The notes under the pieces: generated by a model
The model's input: only the letters and a program-made list of their open reading frames with translations
Database searches by the model: none
Told to the model about the DNA's origin: nothing
Assembly (NCBI GenBank): GCA_016647705.1
Contig: JAENRU010000432.1
Span: 372,001-436,000, forward strand
Direction of reading: 5' to 3'
Length of the DNA: 64,000 nt
Origin: Eucommia ulmoides
Lineage: Eukaryota; Streptophyta; Magnoliopsida; Garryales; Eucommiaceae
Made by a program: the position numbers and the translations under genes
Shown: piece by piece, positions 1-11,874 of the stretch
Numbering within the stretch: position 1 is the stretch's first letter
Layout of the letters: each line of letters starts with the position of its first letter

Positions 1-11
1 ATGATAAAAAT

Positions 12-221
12 AACTGGTATTCTCTTATACCAGATTCCGAGGTACTGGTTCGTTGAATTACCCAGACAGAAGAAACCCATCTCAAAGCTTCCACCTTCTG
101 AAACTATGGTCTCGCCATAGTTCAAAAACTGAGCCGTAGTGATGGTGTCGCCGGCACGCGACGCCATTAAAACGACAAAGAAGGTAAATAACAAGAGAAG
201 AAGCTCTTTAACAACTTCCAT
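12..221 (-). pseudogene. A': truncated 5' end of an S-domain receptor-like kinase gene
   Basis: The ATG is at 221-219 and reads MEVVKELLLLLFTFF, then a small-residue stretch and GDTITTAQFLNYGETIV, the signal peptide and start of the B-lectin domain of G-type lectin receptor kinases. About 70 codons match exon 1 of gene A (32128 leftwards). The match stops near position 12, inside the codons after LGIWYKRIP, and what follows is unrelated. This is a promoter-plus-N-terminus fragment carried by segmental duplication SD1, not a gene running off the window: the homology ends before the window edge. It lacks the S-locus, PAN, transmembrane and kinase parts and cannot make a receptor. A short secreted peptide is conceivable but nothing supports one. 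Confidence 0.85.
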
Positions 222-1288
222 GATCAGATCAACAGCAAAAACAGAGCACAGCACAGAGAAACAAAGGAAGAAGTTTGAAACTGGAATTACACTCTTTTGC
301 CGTCAGGTTTGAAGGGGTCAACTGCCATTTTTGAAACTGCCATTAATTATGACAACGATAGGGAGCCAGTAGCATAAGAAATTAATCTGGGTATAAAGAA
401 ACAGAAATTTGGGAATAATATGAAGATACTGTTTCTGTTCTGTTCCATGATTTTTTTAGAACAAATTTTGCAAAAATAGACCATACATCTGAGAACAAAC
501 TCTCTCTCTTTCCTCCATATGCTTCTAAATCTCATCTTCTTCTATCGTCCATATCGCATTAATTGTTGGACCCTGCGTATTGGAGCTTTTGGAGTATGCA
601 TGAGCATGAACAGCTATTATATAATTACACTTAGCGCCCTCCAACTATACTCCACTTTTCAATTTAATCTTTAAACTATCAATTTGACAATTTATCAAAT
701 TGTGTCAAATTGATTGTTTAGGTGGCGTTGAATAGGTGGAATTTCTGCTTTTTTATAATTTTAATAAACTGGGATGAAAATTGTTTTGGAGTGTTCCGAG
801 AATAAAAACATGTTTGGTAATGATTATTCTCCTGAAATTCTTTTAAATTATGAGAACAAAAAAAAGAAACACGTTTGGCGACAACTTATGGTGGCTGGCG
901 GAGTGGTGATGGCCGATAGGGTGTGTAAGGTCCAATTTTGCATGTGAATATTTTTAATTGTATTTTTTAAAATTTAAAAAATATTCGGGTTTGTTGTATT
1001 ATTTTAATTTTTTTAAAGATTATTATAATATTTAAAATTTAATTTTAAAAATTTTAGGGATTAATATTTTAATTTTAATCTATTTTTTAAAAATTTAAAG
1101 ATTATTATGTTATTTGAAACATAGTTTTAAGAAATTTAAAATATAATTAATATATTTATTATTTTTTATGACATTTAGTGTAAATATTAAAAATAAAAAA
1201 GAGTTGTGTGAAGACATCACAAATTTGGTGTTGTATCTTCGGTGCATCACACGTGTTACTTAAAATAAATAAAAAATAAAAAAAATAG
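222..1288 (-). promoter_or_regulatory. Duplicated promoter and upstream region of A'
   Basis: Upstream sequence of the receptor-kinase start shared by A' (here), gene A (32129-34280, with insertions) and gene C (43578-44000). It holds a conserved 5'-leader-like block (about 230-590) and a TATA-rich stretch near 615-630 whose counterpart lies just upstream of the gene B start at 59590-59600. Between about 715 and 930 is sequence resembling small TIR elements (AACACGTTTGGCGAC-type end). No coding sequence is visible. The promoter role is inferred from position and conservation among copies. Confidence 0.5.
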
Positions 1289-3703
1289 GATAATCGGCGA
1301 TTAGTCCTATTTTTAGGGTCTAATTCGCGAAAATTTCTTTCTTATTATTAGGTTTAGATTTAGTCTCTTAAGTTGGATTTCGTTTAAGTTTTAATCCCGC
1401 ATTGCATGAATTCTAGAGACATTGCAAGGATTGTAGGGAACCCTTGGTAAGTAAATTTGATTTTATAGTGAGTATTAGTTACATGTAACGAATATTAGTT
1501 ATTATTGGTGTAAAAAAAAAATGATGAGCACCCATAGTATTGTCTGGGCAGATGGCACATGAGAATTTGTTGGTGACGTAAGAGTGATGAATGGTTGGAC
1601 CCAAGATCGATGAACTTTTAACGCTTTGAAAATCCTCACAATTTGACCCGAGCACCTCGCTAAACTTTGAGATCCTGTTCAAGCTCCAAGCTAAACTTCT
1701 CTCCAGACTCCATTCCGATCTCCGAGCTGAGCTCTAAATTGTACTATGAACACCTGCACAATGGCCTTCCAAGGTTGTGCCTGGTGAGACCTCTCCGGCG
1801 TGAGAGTAAGTATCCGGAGAAAAGGGCTAATAGTGCTCTAGAGTGAGTTAGAAGCAAATACCTTTGGGCATCGGATGCCATGGAGTATTTATAAGATATT
1901 AGTTTCAATTAGTGCCGCGAAATCCGAGAGCCGAGCTCTGTTAATTAACTTAATTCGCCGACAGCTAATAAGCTTGCGGATTAAGGTTTTAAGCACATGG
2001 ACTGGGCTTTTGGGCCCATTTGTAGAGGTCCATGGGCCGACCCACTTGAAATGGATAGTAGTGGCCTGTTTTTAGCTTCTCTGGATGACCCGAAGGTGGA
2101 GAGGGCGTCAAAATGGCTCCAGGAGCTTCAAAAAGGCCTTAAGAAAACCCAGATTTGGAGAATCTGAGTTGAGAGTGCTCAGGCTCGTCAACTCGGTACG
2201 TCGGTCTTCTGGGCGGAATGGGAGGCTCTCCTTTTTGCATGAGTCCGAGCTGAGAGTGTTCAGATACCTCAACTCGGTGCATGTCTTCAATGCCTTAAGA
2301 GGCCCCAGATTTAGAGAATCTGAGCTAAGAGTCCTCGGACTCGCCAGCTCGGTACGGCGGTCTTTAAGGCAAACTAAAAGACTGTCCCTTTTGTATGAAT
2401 TCGGGCTAAGAGTTTTCGGACACCTCAGCTCGACAAATGTCTTCAACCTTCTTGAGAGTCCCCAATCTGAGCATATCCGAGCTGAGAGTGCTCGAGCACC
2501 TCAGCTCAGCCACTGTGGCTTCAAATTTCAATTTTGAGGGTCTTAATTGTGCATATGTCCAGCTGAGAGTGCTCAAGCATCTCAACTCGGCTTTGAGTCT
2601 TGGGTCATATTTGAGACTTTCCAATTCGTAGTCAATCTGAGCTGAGGGTGCTTAGATACCCCAGCTCGGCAAGTTGACTTCCTTATTCATTTGAGACCTC
2701 CCCTTGTATGATGTCTGAGCTGAGGGTGTTCGGACACCTTAGCTCGGTAGCTTGATATCTGGACGACCTGGTGGATGGGCTTGAGATCCCCCCCGTTTTT
2801 GGAGATGTCTGAGTTGAGGGTGCTCGGACACCTCCGCTCGGTAATGTGTACTGAACCATTAACTGAAGGGCCCTATTTTCTTCTTGACCGAGCTAAGGGT
2901 GCCCGAACACCTCAGCTCGACAACTCCTTCTTACTTCGAGTTCTGGAGAAGAAAAAGGTTTTGTGGCTTCCCTTTTTGGATATTATCCGAGCTGGGGGTG
3001 TGCGGACACCATAACTTGGATATTTCTTCACACTTGGCCCGTGGATAGTGTCTTGCTGCTCGTGCGATCTTCATGACCAAATTTCCATACATCAGTTACA
3101 CTCTAATAATAAATTTTTTTTTTTACATATATCTATGTATTTTTTTAATTATATGTACTTATATAATATTAGTTACATGTTACAATTATATATATCTGTG
3201 TAATATTTGTGACATTTAACAAATATTGGATACAAAATTAGTTTAATATTAGTTATATGTATTTGTGTATATTTAGTCACATGTTACTAATTACATGTAT
3301 TTTTCATGATTTTTGTTACATGTACTTATATAATATTAGTTACATGTTACAATTACAAATATATGGGTAATATTTGTGATATTTAATAAATATTGGATAC
3401 ATAAATTGGTTTAATATTAATTACATGTATTTGTGTATATTTAGTTACATGTTACTAACTACGTGTTTTTTGTTACATCTAACAAAATTTTACACACAAA
3501 ATTATTACATGTTACAAAATACAGTAATATTTTTAACATATAACAGAATTTTTACACACAAAATTATTACATGTAACTGTGAGTCTGCAGTACCATGTAG
3601 TAGACTTCTGTCTTTTAAAAATAGGCGAGACTAAAACAAAAGTTCATTTCATCTCTGGGACTTTTTAAAAATTAAAGGTAAAACTGGGGACCTCCCACCA
3701 ATT
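1289..3703 (-). mobile_element. Non-autonomous TIR-like repeat element, SD1 left copy
   Basis: The ends are inverted and similar: the left reads GGATAATCGGCGATTAG and the reverse complement of the right reads GGGGCAATTGGTGGGAG; in the SD1 right copy they are GGGATAATCAGCG and GGGACAATCGGTGGG. Flanks are AT-rich, so a target duplication cannot be called. Inside, reading the minus strand, are an AT-rich repeat zone (about 3140-3590), a GAGCT-rich minisatellite (2085-3060), a TATAAATAC box (near 1890) and a block of moderate GC. No transposase is seen. The TIRs and GGTCC-type subterminal sequence suggest a Mutator-like non-autonomous element. The TATA-bearing block would also suit an LTR, so the class is uncertain. 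Confidence 0.45.
2085..3060. repeat. GAGCT-rich minisatellite
   Basis: Degenerate tandem units of about 60-115 bp share a core like GAGCTGAGAGTGCTCGGAC followed by CACCTCAGCTCGG. Each core is partly palindromic, so GAGCT and AGCTC recur on one strand. The open frames across it on both strands are by-products of the repeat. The same family occurs at 35110-37400 and, in opposite orientation, at 28021-29260. Confidence 0.8.
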
Positions 3704-4059
3704 GCCCCAATATATATATACACAAACACATGAAAAATATACATGTATGAGTTTGGGATATACAGTGGATCTATATATTTATATATAAATATATTTAATT
3801 GATGAAAATTTAATTTAAAATAAATTATAAATTTTATTAAAATATATTTTTAGTATTTCGTTGACTAATAAATTTTATTAATAGTTAGTTAAAAAAAAAT
3901 CTGTAAATTAAATTATTAAGCGATAAGTTTTGCCACTTTAACTATAATATTTTAGTTTGCACAATTAATTCTGGTTTAAGAAAATTGGGTGTTTCTTTTT
4001 AATAGATTTCATATAAAAAAAATTTAGGGATGGGAAATAATGCATTTACTTGTCATGCA

Positions 4060-5122
4060 TTGCATTCCATATTAAATGTATTTAGATAAATTTTTAGGTT
4101 TAGATTCTGTCGTTTGTTGGGTCTTCAGATGACGTCTTCTACTTCAGTTTTTCAACGGTGGTATGACAATAGTGTAATTATAGAGATGAGTGTATTATCT
4201 TCTATATAAATTATCAAACTATTTCTATACTAAATTATTTAAAAAAAAAAAAAAAAAAGATTTATCAAAATGAATAGTGTTAAATGGTTCAAGTAAAATT
4301 TTAATGTGAAAATTGATTTTTGTTGTTATTCTACTATGTCATAGTGTGTGTCCCAATAGAAGAACATGTCATGTATGACATTGTTGGTCTTAACAAGAGG
4401 ACATGTTATGCGTGATGTTGCATGATTCAATAGGAGGGCATGTCCTGCAAGTGTGTGTTGGACCTAACAGGATGACAAGCCCTATAGGTTGTCGGTATAT
4501 GTTATTGAGTATCAGTATGATTTAGTGGTTGATACCACGTGTGTGCTCTACTATTGAAGATATTGAATGACTTTGAAACTAGCAACCCTAGACTGAACAG
4601 GTGTACAAGTTACGGTACCTTCATAATTTCTGATCGTGAGGTAAACGATCTTATAGATAATATGAAAATATGTTTGTGGTATTTTACTATATAAACGTAA
4701 GTTCATCATGTGAGTTAAATTCAGTTGTTTTATTTTGATTATATTTGTGGGATTTGTATACGGCTCAATGTGTGGCTATATTCTGTTTTTTAAAAATGAA
4801 TTATAATAAATGTACTTGATACATAAATTATTTTATATTATGAAGATAGTACACCGATAAAATATTTTATCTCAAATAATCCAACTAGAGATTGATCAAC
4901 TACTGGCATTAAATTGAATTAGAGGGTGGTGTGACTTTTGAGACTGTCAGGGTAGTTATCGGTAATAAGAGGTTAGTCTTTTGTGGATTTGTTGTAGAGT
5001 AATTGTATATGTATAAATAACTTATTTTGGTTGGACAGATAGGAAATGTGGTATGACCAGTATGCAACCCTGAAGTGGTGTGAGTATGTAAAATTTTGGA
5101 AATTTATGTTAATTGTTGGTTA

Positions 5123-5185
<63 letters not shown>

Positions 5186-5273
5186 TATTCATGTTATATT
5201 TGTTGGGTTGGGTAATGTTAAGGCGAGATCACGCTTAGCCTCTAGCATAGGGCCCAGAGTACTGTGTAACACA
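4060..5273 (+). mobile_element. LTR remnant, probably Ty3/gypsy, SD1 left copy
   Basis: This AT-rich stretch ends in a block (5205-5273, ending GTGTAACA) that matches in layout the 3' end of the LTR at 53810-56968. The two also share an internal block around GGTACCTT, GATCGTGAGGT and AAACGATC (4610-4655 here, 56346-56385 there). I read it as the 3' part of an old LTR of that family, older than SD1 because both copies carry it. The start is a guess. No coding parts are visible; a fossil. An (AT)n run lies at 5128-5180. Confidence 0.4.
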
Positions 5274-5732
5274 ATATTTTAAAAACCAGACCGGACTAGC
5301 CGGTTCAACTAGTTAAACTGTCGAACGACTCAGATTTCGGTCCGATTATACCCCTAAAAACTGCTCATCCGATTCAATCGCAAACCGATGAACCGTTCTG
5401 GTTTTCGTCGAACCAGCTGGGTTTTCTTCTTTCCTTATTTGTGTAACTATTTCCCCAAAAAAAAACCTAAAAAAACGTTGCCTTCTCCTCGCCGATCAAC
5501 CGCTGCTGACCATCGCTATCGCCGACGGTGACCTCCATGGTACTGTCATCGCCAACCCATATTTGTGTCGTCATCGTCGAGTTGCAGAGAGAGAAAGACG
5601 TGTAGTGTTTACCTGTGACTATGTGAGAGAGTAGCAGAGGAATTGGGAACAGGGAAGGAGCGACGGCTAGATTAATTGAGTAATTAGGTTAGGTTGCATT
5701 ATATATATATATATATATATTGAAAAGGATAT

Positions 5733-7306
5733 TAGGTTATAGAGTTGTTTACATTTATGGGTCTCAAAAGATATAAAATCACCAATATGGGTCTGGTTTT
5801 AACTTTAATACGAAAATGGGTCTAACCGGCTTTGCCATGACCGGATTCAAATTTATTTTTATTTTTATTTTTTTTCATTTTTTTTTAAAATTGACCGTGA
5901 AATAGTCGTTATTGTTTTTCTTATACAAACTGACCGGTTTGTAAAATGCATGGGGACCTAAAAAAAGCAAGCCCCCACACACCAAAACCCACCCCGTCCC
6001 CAACCCTTGTGGCCCCCCAAACACCCCCCACCTCCCCCCCCCCCCCAATATATATATATATATTTCATTATATTTTTTAAAAAAAAATTAATTCTTAAAA
6101 ACTAAATTAAAATTAATTTTTCTAAAAAATACTATTTCTAAAAATTAATATATTTATCTATTTTTTATTTTTTATTAATTTTCATCAATATAATAATTTA
6201 TTTTTATTTATAACATATTTAAAGATGCTAATTTAAAAAAAATAATAATGAAAAACCCCAATTTACCGTCTCCCTCTCCCACTTACTCCCATTTTTTTTT
6301 TCCAATTTCAAATATGTTTCTAATTTAATTTTAAAAATTATAGACACTCAAAAAAAAATTATTAATTTTTAAGTAAATGTTATTTTTAAAAAATAAAATA
6401 TTTTATATTTAATTTCTTAAAAGTTGATATTTTCAAATTAATAATTTTAAAAAATCGAATTTAAACAGAAAATTACTAACTAATTCGATTTCAGTCATGT
6501 AAGATGTGATTCAAAAAATATTTTCACCTAAAAAAAAATAGATATGATAACACTACTTATCAGACTGAAATCGAATTAGTAAGTGATTTGATTTAGAAAA
6601 TTTGTTTCAATTTGACATTTTAAAATTATTAATTTGAAAATGTCAACTTTTAAGAAATTAAATAGAAAAAATTTTATTTTTTAAAAATAAAATTTATTAA
6701 AAATTAATTATTTTTTTTGTGTCTATAACTTTTAAAATTAAAATTAAAAACATATTTGAATATGGAGAAAAATGAAAGTAAGTGAGACAGGGAGATGGTA
6801 AATTGGGTTTTTCGTTATTATTTTTTTGAAAAATCAATATATTTAAATATGTTATAAATAAAAATAGATTATTATATTGATTAAAATTAATAAAAAATTA
6901 AAAATAGATAAATATATTATTTTTTAGAAATGATATTTTTTAGAAAAATTAATTTTAATTTAATTTTAAGAATCTGATTTTCAAAAAAAAATAATGATAT
7001 ATATATATATATATTGGGGGGAGGTGGGGGATGTTTGGGGGGCCCGCAAGGTTGGGGGTGGGTTGGGTTTTGGTGTCAGGGGCTTGCAGTTTACAAACAG
7101 GCGGTTTCACGGCCGGTTGTATAAGAAAAACAATACCGGCCGTTTCACGGCCAGTTTTAAAAAAGACAATGAAAAAAAAATAATAAAATTTGAATCCGGC
7201 CGTAGTAAAATCGGTTAGACCCATTTTCATATTAAAGTTAGAAATGAACTCATATCTCGGTGATTTTATATCTTTTAAGACTGACAAATGTAAGCAACTC
7301 TAGGTT
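5733..7306. mobile_element. 1.57-kb palindromic foldback element
   Basis: Nearly the whole element is one inverted repeat: the sequence from about 5733 to 6490 is matched by the reverse complement of 6545 to 7306, leaving a loop of about 55 bp. The outer ends read TAGGTTATAGAGTTG and, inverted, TAACCTAGAGTTG. Each arm contains a cytosine-rich (left, 5985-6047) or guanine-rich (right, 7015-7065) tract and a GGCCGT-rich motif. There is no open frame of note. This is the structure of a foldback or MITE-like DNA element that would form a long hairpin when single-stranded. I see no clear target duplication. The right copy of SD1 has it truncated (40132-41492), and SD2's second copy keeps only the end of the right arm (16963-17260). 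Confidence 0.75.
7015..7065 (+). other. Guanine-run tract with G-quadruplex potential
   Basis: Successive guanine runs of about 6, 5, 6, 3 (2 here), 5 and 3 lie within 50 bp next to an (AT)n hairpin. The same tract is at 16968-17020 and 41440-41492, and in cytosine orientation at 5985-6047 and 40370-40478. Both the left end of SD2 and the right end of SD1 fall in or beside it. Quadruplex formation is inferred from base composition only. Confidence 0.6.
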
Positions 7307-7574
7307 ACATATACATATATGTAAGCCATCTAGGATTTTTGTGCGCACAAGAATTTTAATTCAATGGATACAAAAGAGAAAAGGGTAATATTGCAAGTGG
7401 TCCTCGAAGTTTGGTAGTCTGCCAAATTCATCCTTAAAAGTTTCAGTATTAGTCAAGGTCTGTCTTTTTTTCCAATTACAGACTTACAGTGCCTTCGGAC
7501 ATTTTTATTTTGAGCATTGTTTGGAATAAAGATTTAAATATTTTAATTTCAAATATTTCAATTTAACTGGTGAA

Positions 7575-7612
<38 letters not shown>

Positions 7613-8381
7613 CGTCACCGATTCAACCACGGTTCGCCTACCAATTGAACCGATGACTTTTCCAGTTCGACGTCCGTTCTGGTTTTAAAAACATTGGATC
7701 ACTGTGACAGGGTGTTGGTGACCGACGGGTGGTGGTGATCGGAGGGGTGGTAGTAGGAATAATTTTACGGGAGTGAATAAGAATCAACATTTTTTTTTGT
7801 TTCTCATATTCTTTAGGAATTCAAGAAATATTCCCAAAATTTTGAAAACAAAATTGTATGTACCAAACGCGTTTCTGTACATTAATACCAAAATTTTAGG
7901 AACGTGAACATAAATTAGGGAACAAAAACACTAACCAAATGGGGCCTTAATGTTTCTGTTTTTCTGGTTCTACTCCCAATAAAATTGTACGAAAATCTGT
8001 TTCCATTCTGTAGTAGTCTAAGAACAAAATCGTCTTTGCTAACGCTAATATTAATTATTATCTTAAAACATCAAATTAATAAGAATGAATTTCAAAATAT
8101 TATATTAATTAATGAAATTTTATTTATTTATTTTATTGACACAAGTCACCCCCTTCTAATTAAGTTTACATGGCGAGAAGTTGCCTCTCACATTTTTCAT
8201 TAATTGTGGTCTAGAAGTTTGGTGTTTCTATTTATGGACGGAAACAACCTTGTTTGTACCTTTACAATTGAATTGCCAATTGACCCTTTCCTACTTCAAT
8301 TATGGCATTCAGAAATTAGTCACAATCTCAAATTAATTTTGAGATGAGAAAGGGATAATGATAAAATTTATGACAAATTTA
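7306..8381. other. AT-rich non-coding stretch in SD2 copy 1
   Basis: No gene is visible. It holds an MITE-like end (GGGTAATATTGCAAGTGGTC near 7384), an (AT)n run at 7573-7609, an element end containing AAAACATTGG-type sequence near 7690-7702, and CCAAACGCG-type TIR sequence near 7865. The same content recurs at 17260-18334. Confidence 0.4.
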
Positions 8382-9184
8382 GTGTCGTTTGATAACCGTT
8401 TCGTGTCCATCTCATGCAGTGGGATGGGAATGAGATGGAAAAAAATGATAATTTTGTTTCTTTCTTGGGAATATAATCGCTTTTTTAAAAGATTCTTTTT
8501 TTTTCATTTTTTTTTTTTTTGGAATAGAATAACGTTTAGTAATGATTTTATCCTAAAAATCAAGAATGAACCCCAAGTCACAATCAGCAATCGAATTCTA
8601 AACCACAATCAAGAAATCATCAAATATTCAAACCCTAAACCACAATCGAAATCGAAATCGAAATCCTAAACCCTAATCGAAATTGAACCCTAAACCCCAA
8701 TCGAAATCGCTGTTTTCATTTTGAAATCGAAACCAAGTAGACGATGAACACGGTTAAAGAAGACGACAACGGTTGAACACGGTTGAAGAAGACGATGAAC
8801 ACAGTTGAAGGTGACGAACATGGTCAAAATCGAAACCCTATAAGCAGACCAAATCGATGACGACGGAAGACGCAAAGAAGACGACAACGACGAATGACGA
8901 TGACAAACGTGACGGATGAAGAAGAAGACGGCAACGATAAACGTGATGAATGATGATCATTGAGGACGACGAAGGTGACAAAGGTGATGGAGGTAATGAA
9001 GGTGATCGTGGTTTTTTTTTGTTGTTGGGAATGACTTTTTTTTTTTGTTCGGAATGGGATGGGAAAAGTTAGAAACAAAAAAAATTTGTTTCTCATTTCT
9101 ATACAAAAAGTGGGATGGATTCTCATTTGGGAGTGGAATGAGAACGGAAACAAAAAAGTGAGATGGATTACCAAACGCTATGCC
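8382..9184. mobile_element. MITE-like TIR element in SD2 copy 1
   Basis: The left end reads GTGTCGTTTGATAACC and the reverse complement of the right reads GGGCATAGCGTTTGGTAATC. Subterminal regions on both sides carry GGGATGGGAATGAGATGG-like sequence in inverted orientation. The interior is purine-skewed with GAC/GAA triplets that open long frames on the opposite strand; I treat these as non-coding. Ends of this form suggest a hAT- or Harbinger-like MITE. The copy in SD2 copy 2 is at 18335-19138. Confidence 0.55.
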
Positions 9185-9258
9185 CAAAAATAAACGTATC
9201 CCAAAAATATGTCAAAAATCTTATTAGTTTTTAACGTATCCCAGATTTTTAGAAAATA

Positions 9259-9290
<32 letters not shown>

Positions 9291-11751
9291 TATTTTTAAA
9301 TATTTAAAGAGGGTTTTTTTATTTTTTAAAACGCTGATTTTCTCGTAAATAACTCAAGTCAATTTTAGAAAAAAGAGTCGTCACCTAATACTGAATTTAA
9401 ATAATAAAGTTCTTTACACAATAATTGTATTTTTTTAAAAAAATTACTAACAATGGGTGCTATTTATCTTATTTACCAAACGCGAGTATGTGTTCTAAAT
9501 CCCGGTGTTTCGAACACCGGGATCAATAATATATATATATTTTTTATTATTTTATTGATGTTGGCGTTGTGAACGCGAAGATCAATAATAATTTTTTTTT
9601 TTTTTTTTTTTTCACGGTCAAACGGCATGGGCCGTTTCACAACCAACACAAGAGAGAGGAGAGAGACCCAAGTCACCCAAGTGAGGGGCAGGGACTAATT
9701 CACTCGTAGGGATTTTTAACACTTTATACCCTAAAGTTAGAATGTTATTAATAAAGAATTTTTTACACTTTTTTTACACTTTATTAATAAATGATTTTTG
9801 ACACTATTTTTATTTTATTATTTATTCAATTCAAAACTATCCTTTTGTATCAGATTCATCATGCATAACTTTTTAAAGTGTTTGTGATTTGAAAAATAGT
9901 TGCTTGAATCAAATTGTGAACCCATGCTATGTAATAGCTATCTTAACATGAAACAAGGAGGTCAAAGTAGAGGAAAGTTCGATGAAAGAAAGGAGAAATA
10001 AAATAAATTTTACTGCATGGGTTTGGAGTATGTTTGGCAAACACTGTATGAGATTTTGGTTTAGGGTATGTTGGGTTTATCCTACATCGGATGTGGAAGG
10101 GACGGGTGGTGAAATTATAAGTGTGAGGGAAAGACTCAGCTCATGACCTAACGTTTGGGGTTATGAGAGGCACAAGCCTATTTTTTCTTTTTCGTTGTTG
10201 TTGCATCTTCTTTTTTGGTGAGAAAAATGTGGCATTCCTTCAGAAAAATATAATCCATGCAATAAAGTTATTTTCGTAAAGTTTATACTTTACTTTTCAC
10301 TGTTCTCTACTTTCCACAACTATCCTGCCAAAAAAATGGAGACAATAAGAATTGGAACAAATGGAAGCCCAATGTCCCACTATTTTGACCCCACCAAAGT
10401 AACAATGAAAACATTACAAATTAAAGTAGTCAAACCAGTTTGTGCATATCTGAAAGCAACAGATAACGTAGAAGAACACAAGTCAAACCAAATCAGTTCA
10501 TTTTTCCAATTTTTATATTCACTTGTTTGTCATCAAACATAAACGGACACAAGAGATTCATCAAAAGTCAATAGGGAGTTTCTCTCGGCACCAGAGGGCA
10601 AATGCTCGTGCCTCTTCAATGACCTCGTTAAAAATCGTATTGAGCAGCTACAACTTATGCTAGAGTTATTATATCTTATATTATTAAGGGTAGAATAGTC
10701 TTTTACTCTCTTTGCTTGTAAGCGGCTAATAAGGAGTGGCAATCAACAAACTTATGCATTTGGTAGATTATGCAAGGATGCAATGCAGATTACATGGAAG
10801 ATGATGCTTTTAGAGGCCTTTAGTCTTCATGATTACTTCTAGTTCTAACCGGCTATCTTAAACCGCTGAATAAATTTATCCAGGAAAAACCAAAAAATAT
10901 TAGCCTTGACCCATAAAGAGTGCCCTCATATTCTCCCAGAGAAACACCTAAGCTCTTCTTAGATTAGTGAATTCATAATCATGAGTTGCATCCCCATTTA
11001 AAATTCAGTTATCTTAATTTGTCGGTCACTAGTTAAAATAGACACCGCCAAAACTTAACTTTCAGTAATAAAGAAATTGCCGAAAGATTAGACTTCTTCA
11101 AACAAAATAATGTTGTCTTCAAAAAAGGCATTTGTATCATTTTTCATTTATCTTTTTTTGTTGTGAACATTGTTTCATTATAACTGGTAGACTTCCACTG
11201 AATCCTGCCATAAAGCACCCATTGTTATGAAGTACAGTAACTTAGAGGAGATATTACTGAACAAGGTTATTGGTTTCAATATAACAACGAATAGCGCAAT
11301 TTCTAATATGATGCATTCGATTAGATTTAAGGTTATGTTGTTCATTCCGAAATCAGACATATTGGTATTTGCTATATACAAAATTCCTTAATCCTAACCG
11401 AATTCTATACCAATTTATATCAATTCGATCAAACTAAACAGCCACTTTCACTTTGGATCTATCAAGAGCTAAATTCATGTAATTTATCAAAATAATAGTC
11501 AGCTTTTAGAATCTATAGAGAACAAGACTAACATCAACACAAAATCAAACCGTATTCAATGTCACAGTAAGCAATGAATCCAAATCTATTAAAAATCCTG
11601 CCATAAGAAGTAAGCTAATGAACATATAAAGCTAGCAGATCTTCAATCTAATTAGCCATCTCATACTCGAAAGTTAACCGCTAGCATAGAAAAACAGACT
11701 TAAAATTACGAACCTCAAATCTCAAATCAAATGAAATCGAAAACGACTTAC

Positions 11752-11874
11752 CTGAACTGAAGCTTGGGGCAAACGATTCTCAGCTGAAGCGATCGCAGTA
11801 GCTGCAGCGCTTACAGTCTCCAAAGCGGTGTTCACGCTTCTCATATCTCCATTCGCTCCTCTCATCATCTCCAT
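11752..11874 (-). CDS. First exon of a hydroxyproline-rich glycoprotein family gene (partial)
   Basis: The ATG at 11874-11872 opens 41 codons that run into a canonical donor (CAG then GTAAGT) at 11751. The peptide contains MRSVNTALETVSAAATAIAS then AENRLPQASVQ. This closely resembles the conserved N-terminus of plant proteins annotated as hydroxyproline-rich glycoprotein family (Arabidopsis At5g52430-like), where the next exon starts with a tryptophan-rich KRRWGSCW-type motif. I could not find that exon on the minus strand down to 9830, so the gene is probably cut by the block boundary or has a longer intron than is left here. An internal ATG at 11844 is an equally good start by family comparison. 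Their molecular function is not established. Recognition is from memory of the family. Confidence 0.6.

Larger units (their letters stand above)
12..7062. repeat. Segmental duplication SD1, left copy
   Basis: This block matches 31928-41492 in the same orientation, from inside exon 1 of the receptor kinase gene through its promoter, a TIR-bearing repeat, an LTR remnant and most of a large palindrome. The left copy is shorter because it lacks three insertions present in the right copy, and it shows the three uninterrupted target sites near 397, 587-594 and 2489. Divergence is plainly greater than between the SD2 copies, with scattered substitutions and small indels, so SD1 is older. The right end lies in the guanine-rich tract of the palindrome's right arm. 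Confidence 0.9.
7010..9830. repeat. SD2 copy 1: 2.8-kb near-identical direct repeat
   Basis: Matches 16963-19789 with an offset of about 9953 bp. I count only a handful of substitutions and a few 1-2 bp indels (for example in guanine and thymine runs, and near 7626 and 7646), so identity is well above 99 percent. This copy is continuous on its left with the complete palindrome but is cut on its right inside the left arm of the 19360-21784 foldback element. The second copy is the reverse case. Together they behave like a very long target duplication around the 9831-16962 block. Confidence 0.93.

Noticed and set aside
8620-8700. CCCTAAA words suggesting interstitial telomere repeat (also 18573-18653)
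   Set aside because: The words are irregularly spaced among CAATCGAAATCG phrases and do not form a tandem heptamer array.
8824-9187. Two overlapping minus-strand frames of 76-116 codons in SD2
   Set aside because: They lie inside an MITE with purine-triplet composition and overlap each other; no domain.
10069-10180. LTR-like cassette starting TGTTGGGTTTATCCTACATC
   Set aside because: It resembles a miniature LTR but I find no second copy, primer site or clear end, so it is only mentioned within the 7.1-kb block.
10336-10542. 68-codon frame on the plus strand
   Set aside because: Short, no domain, and opposite to the probable intron of the glycoprotein-family gene.
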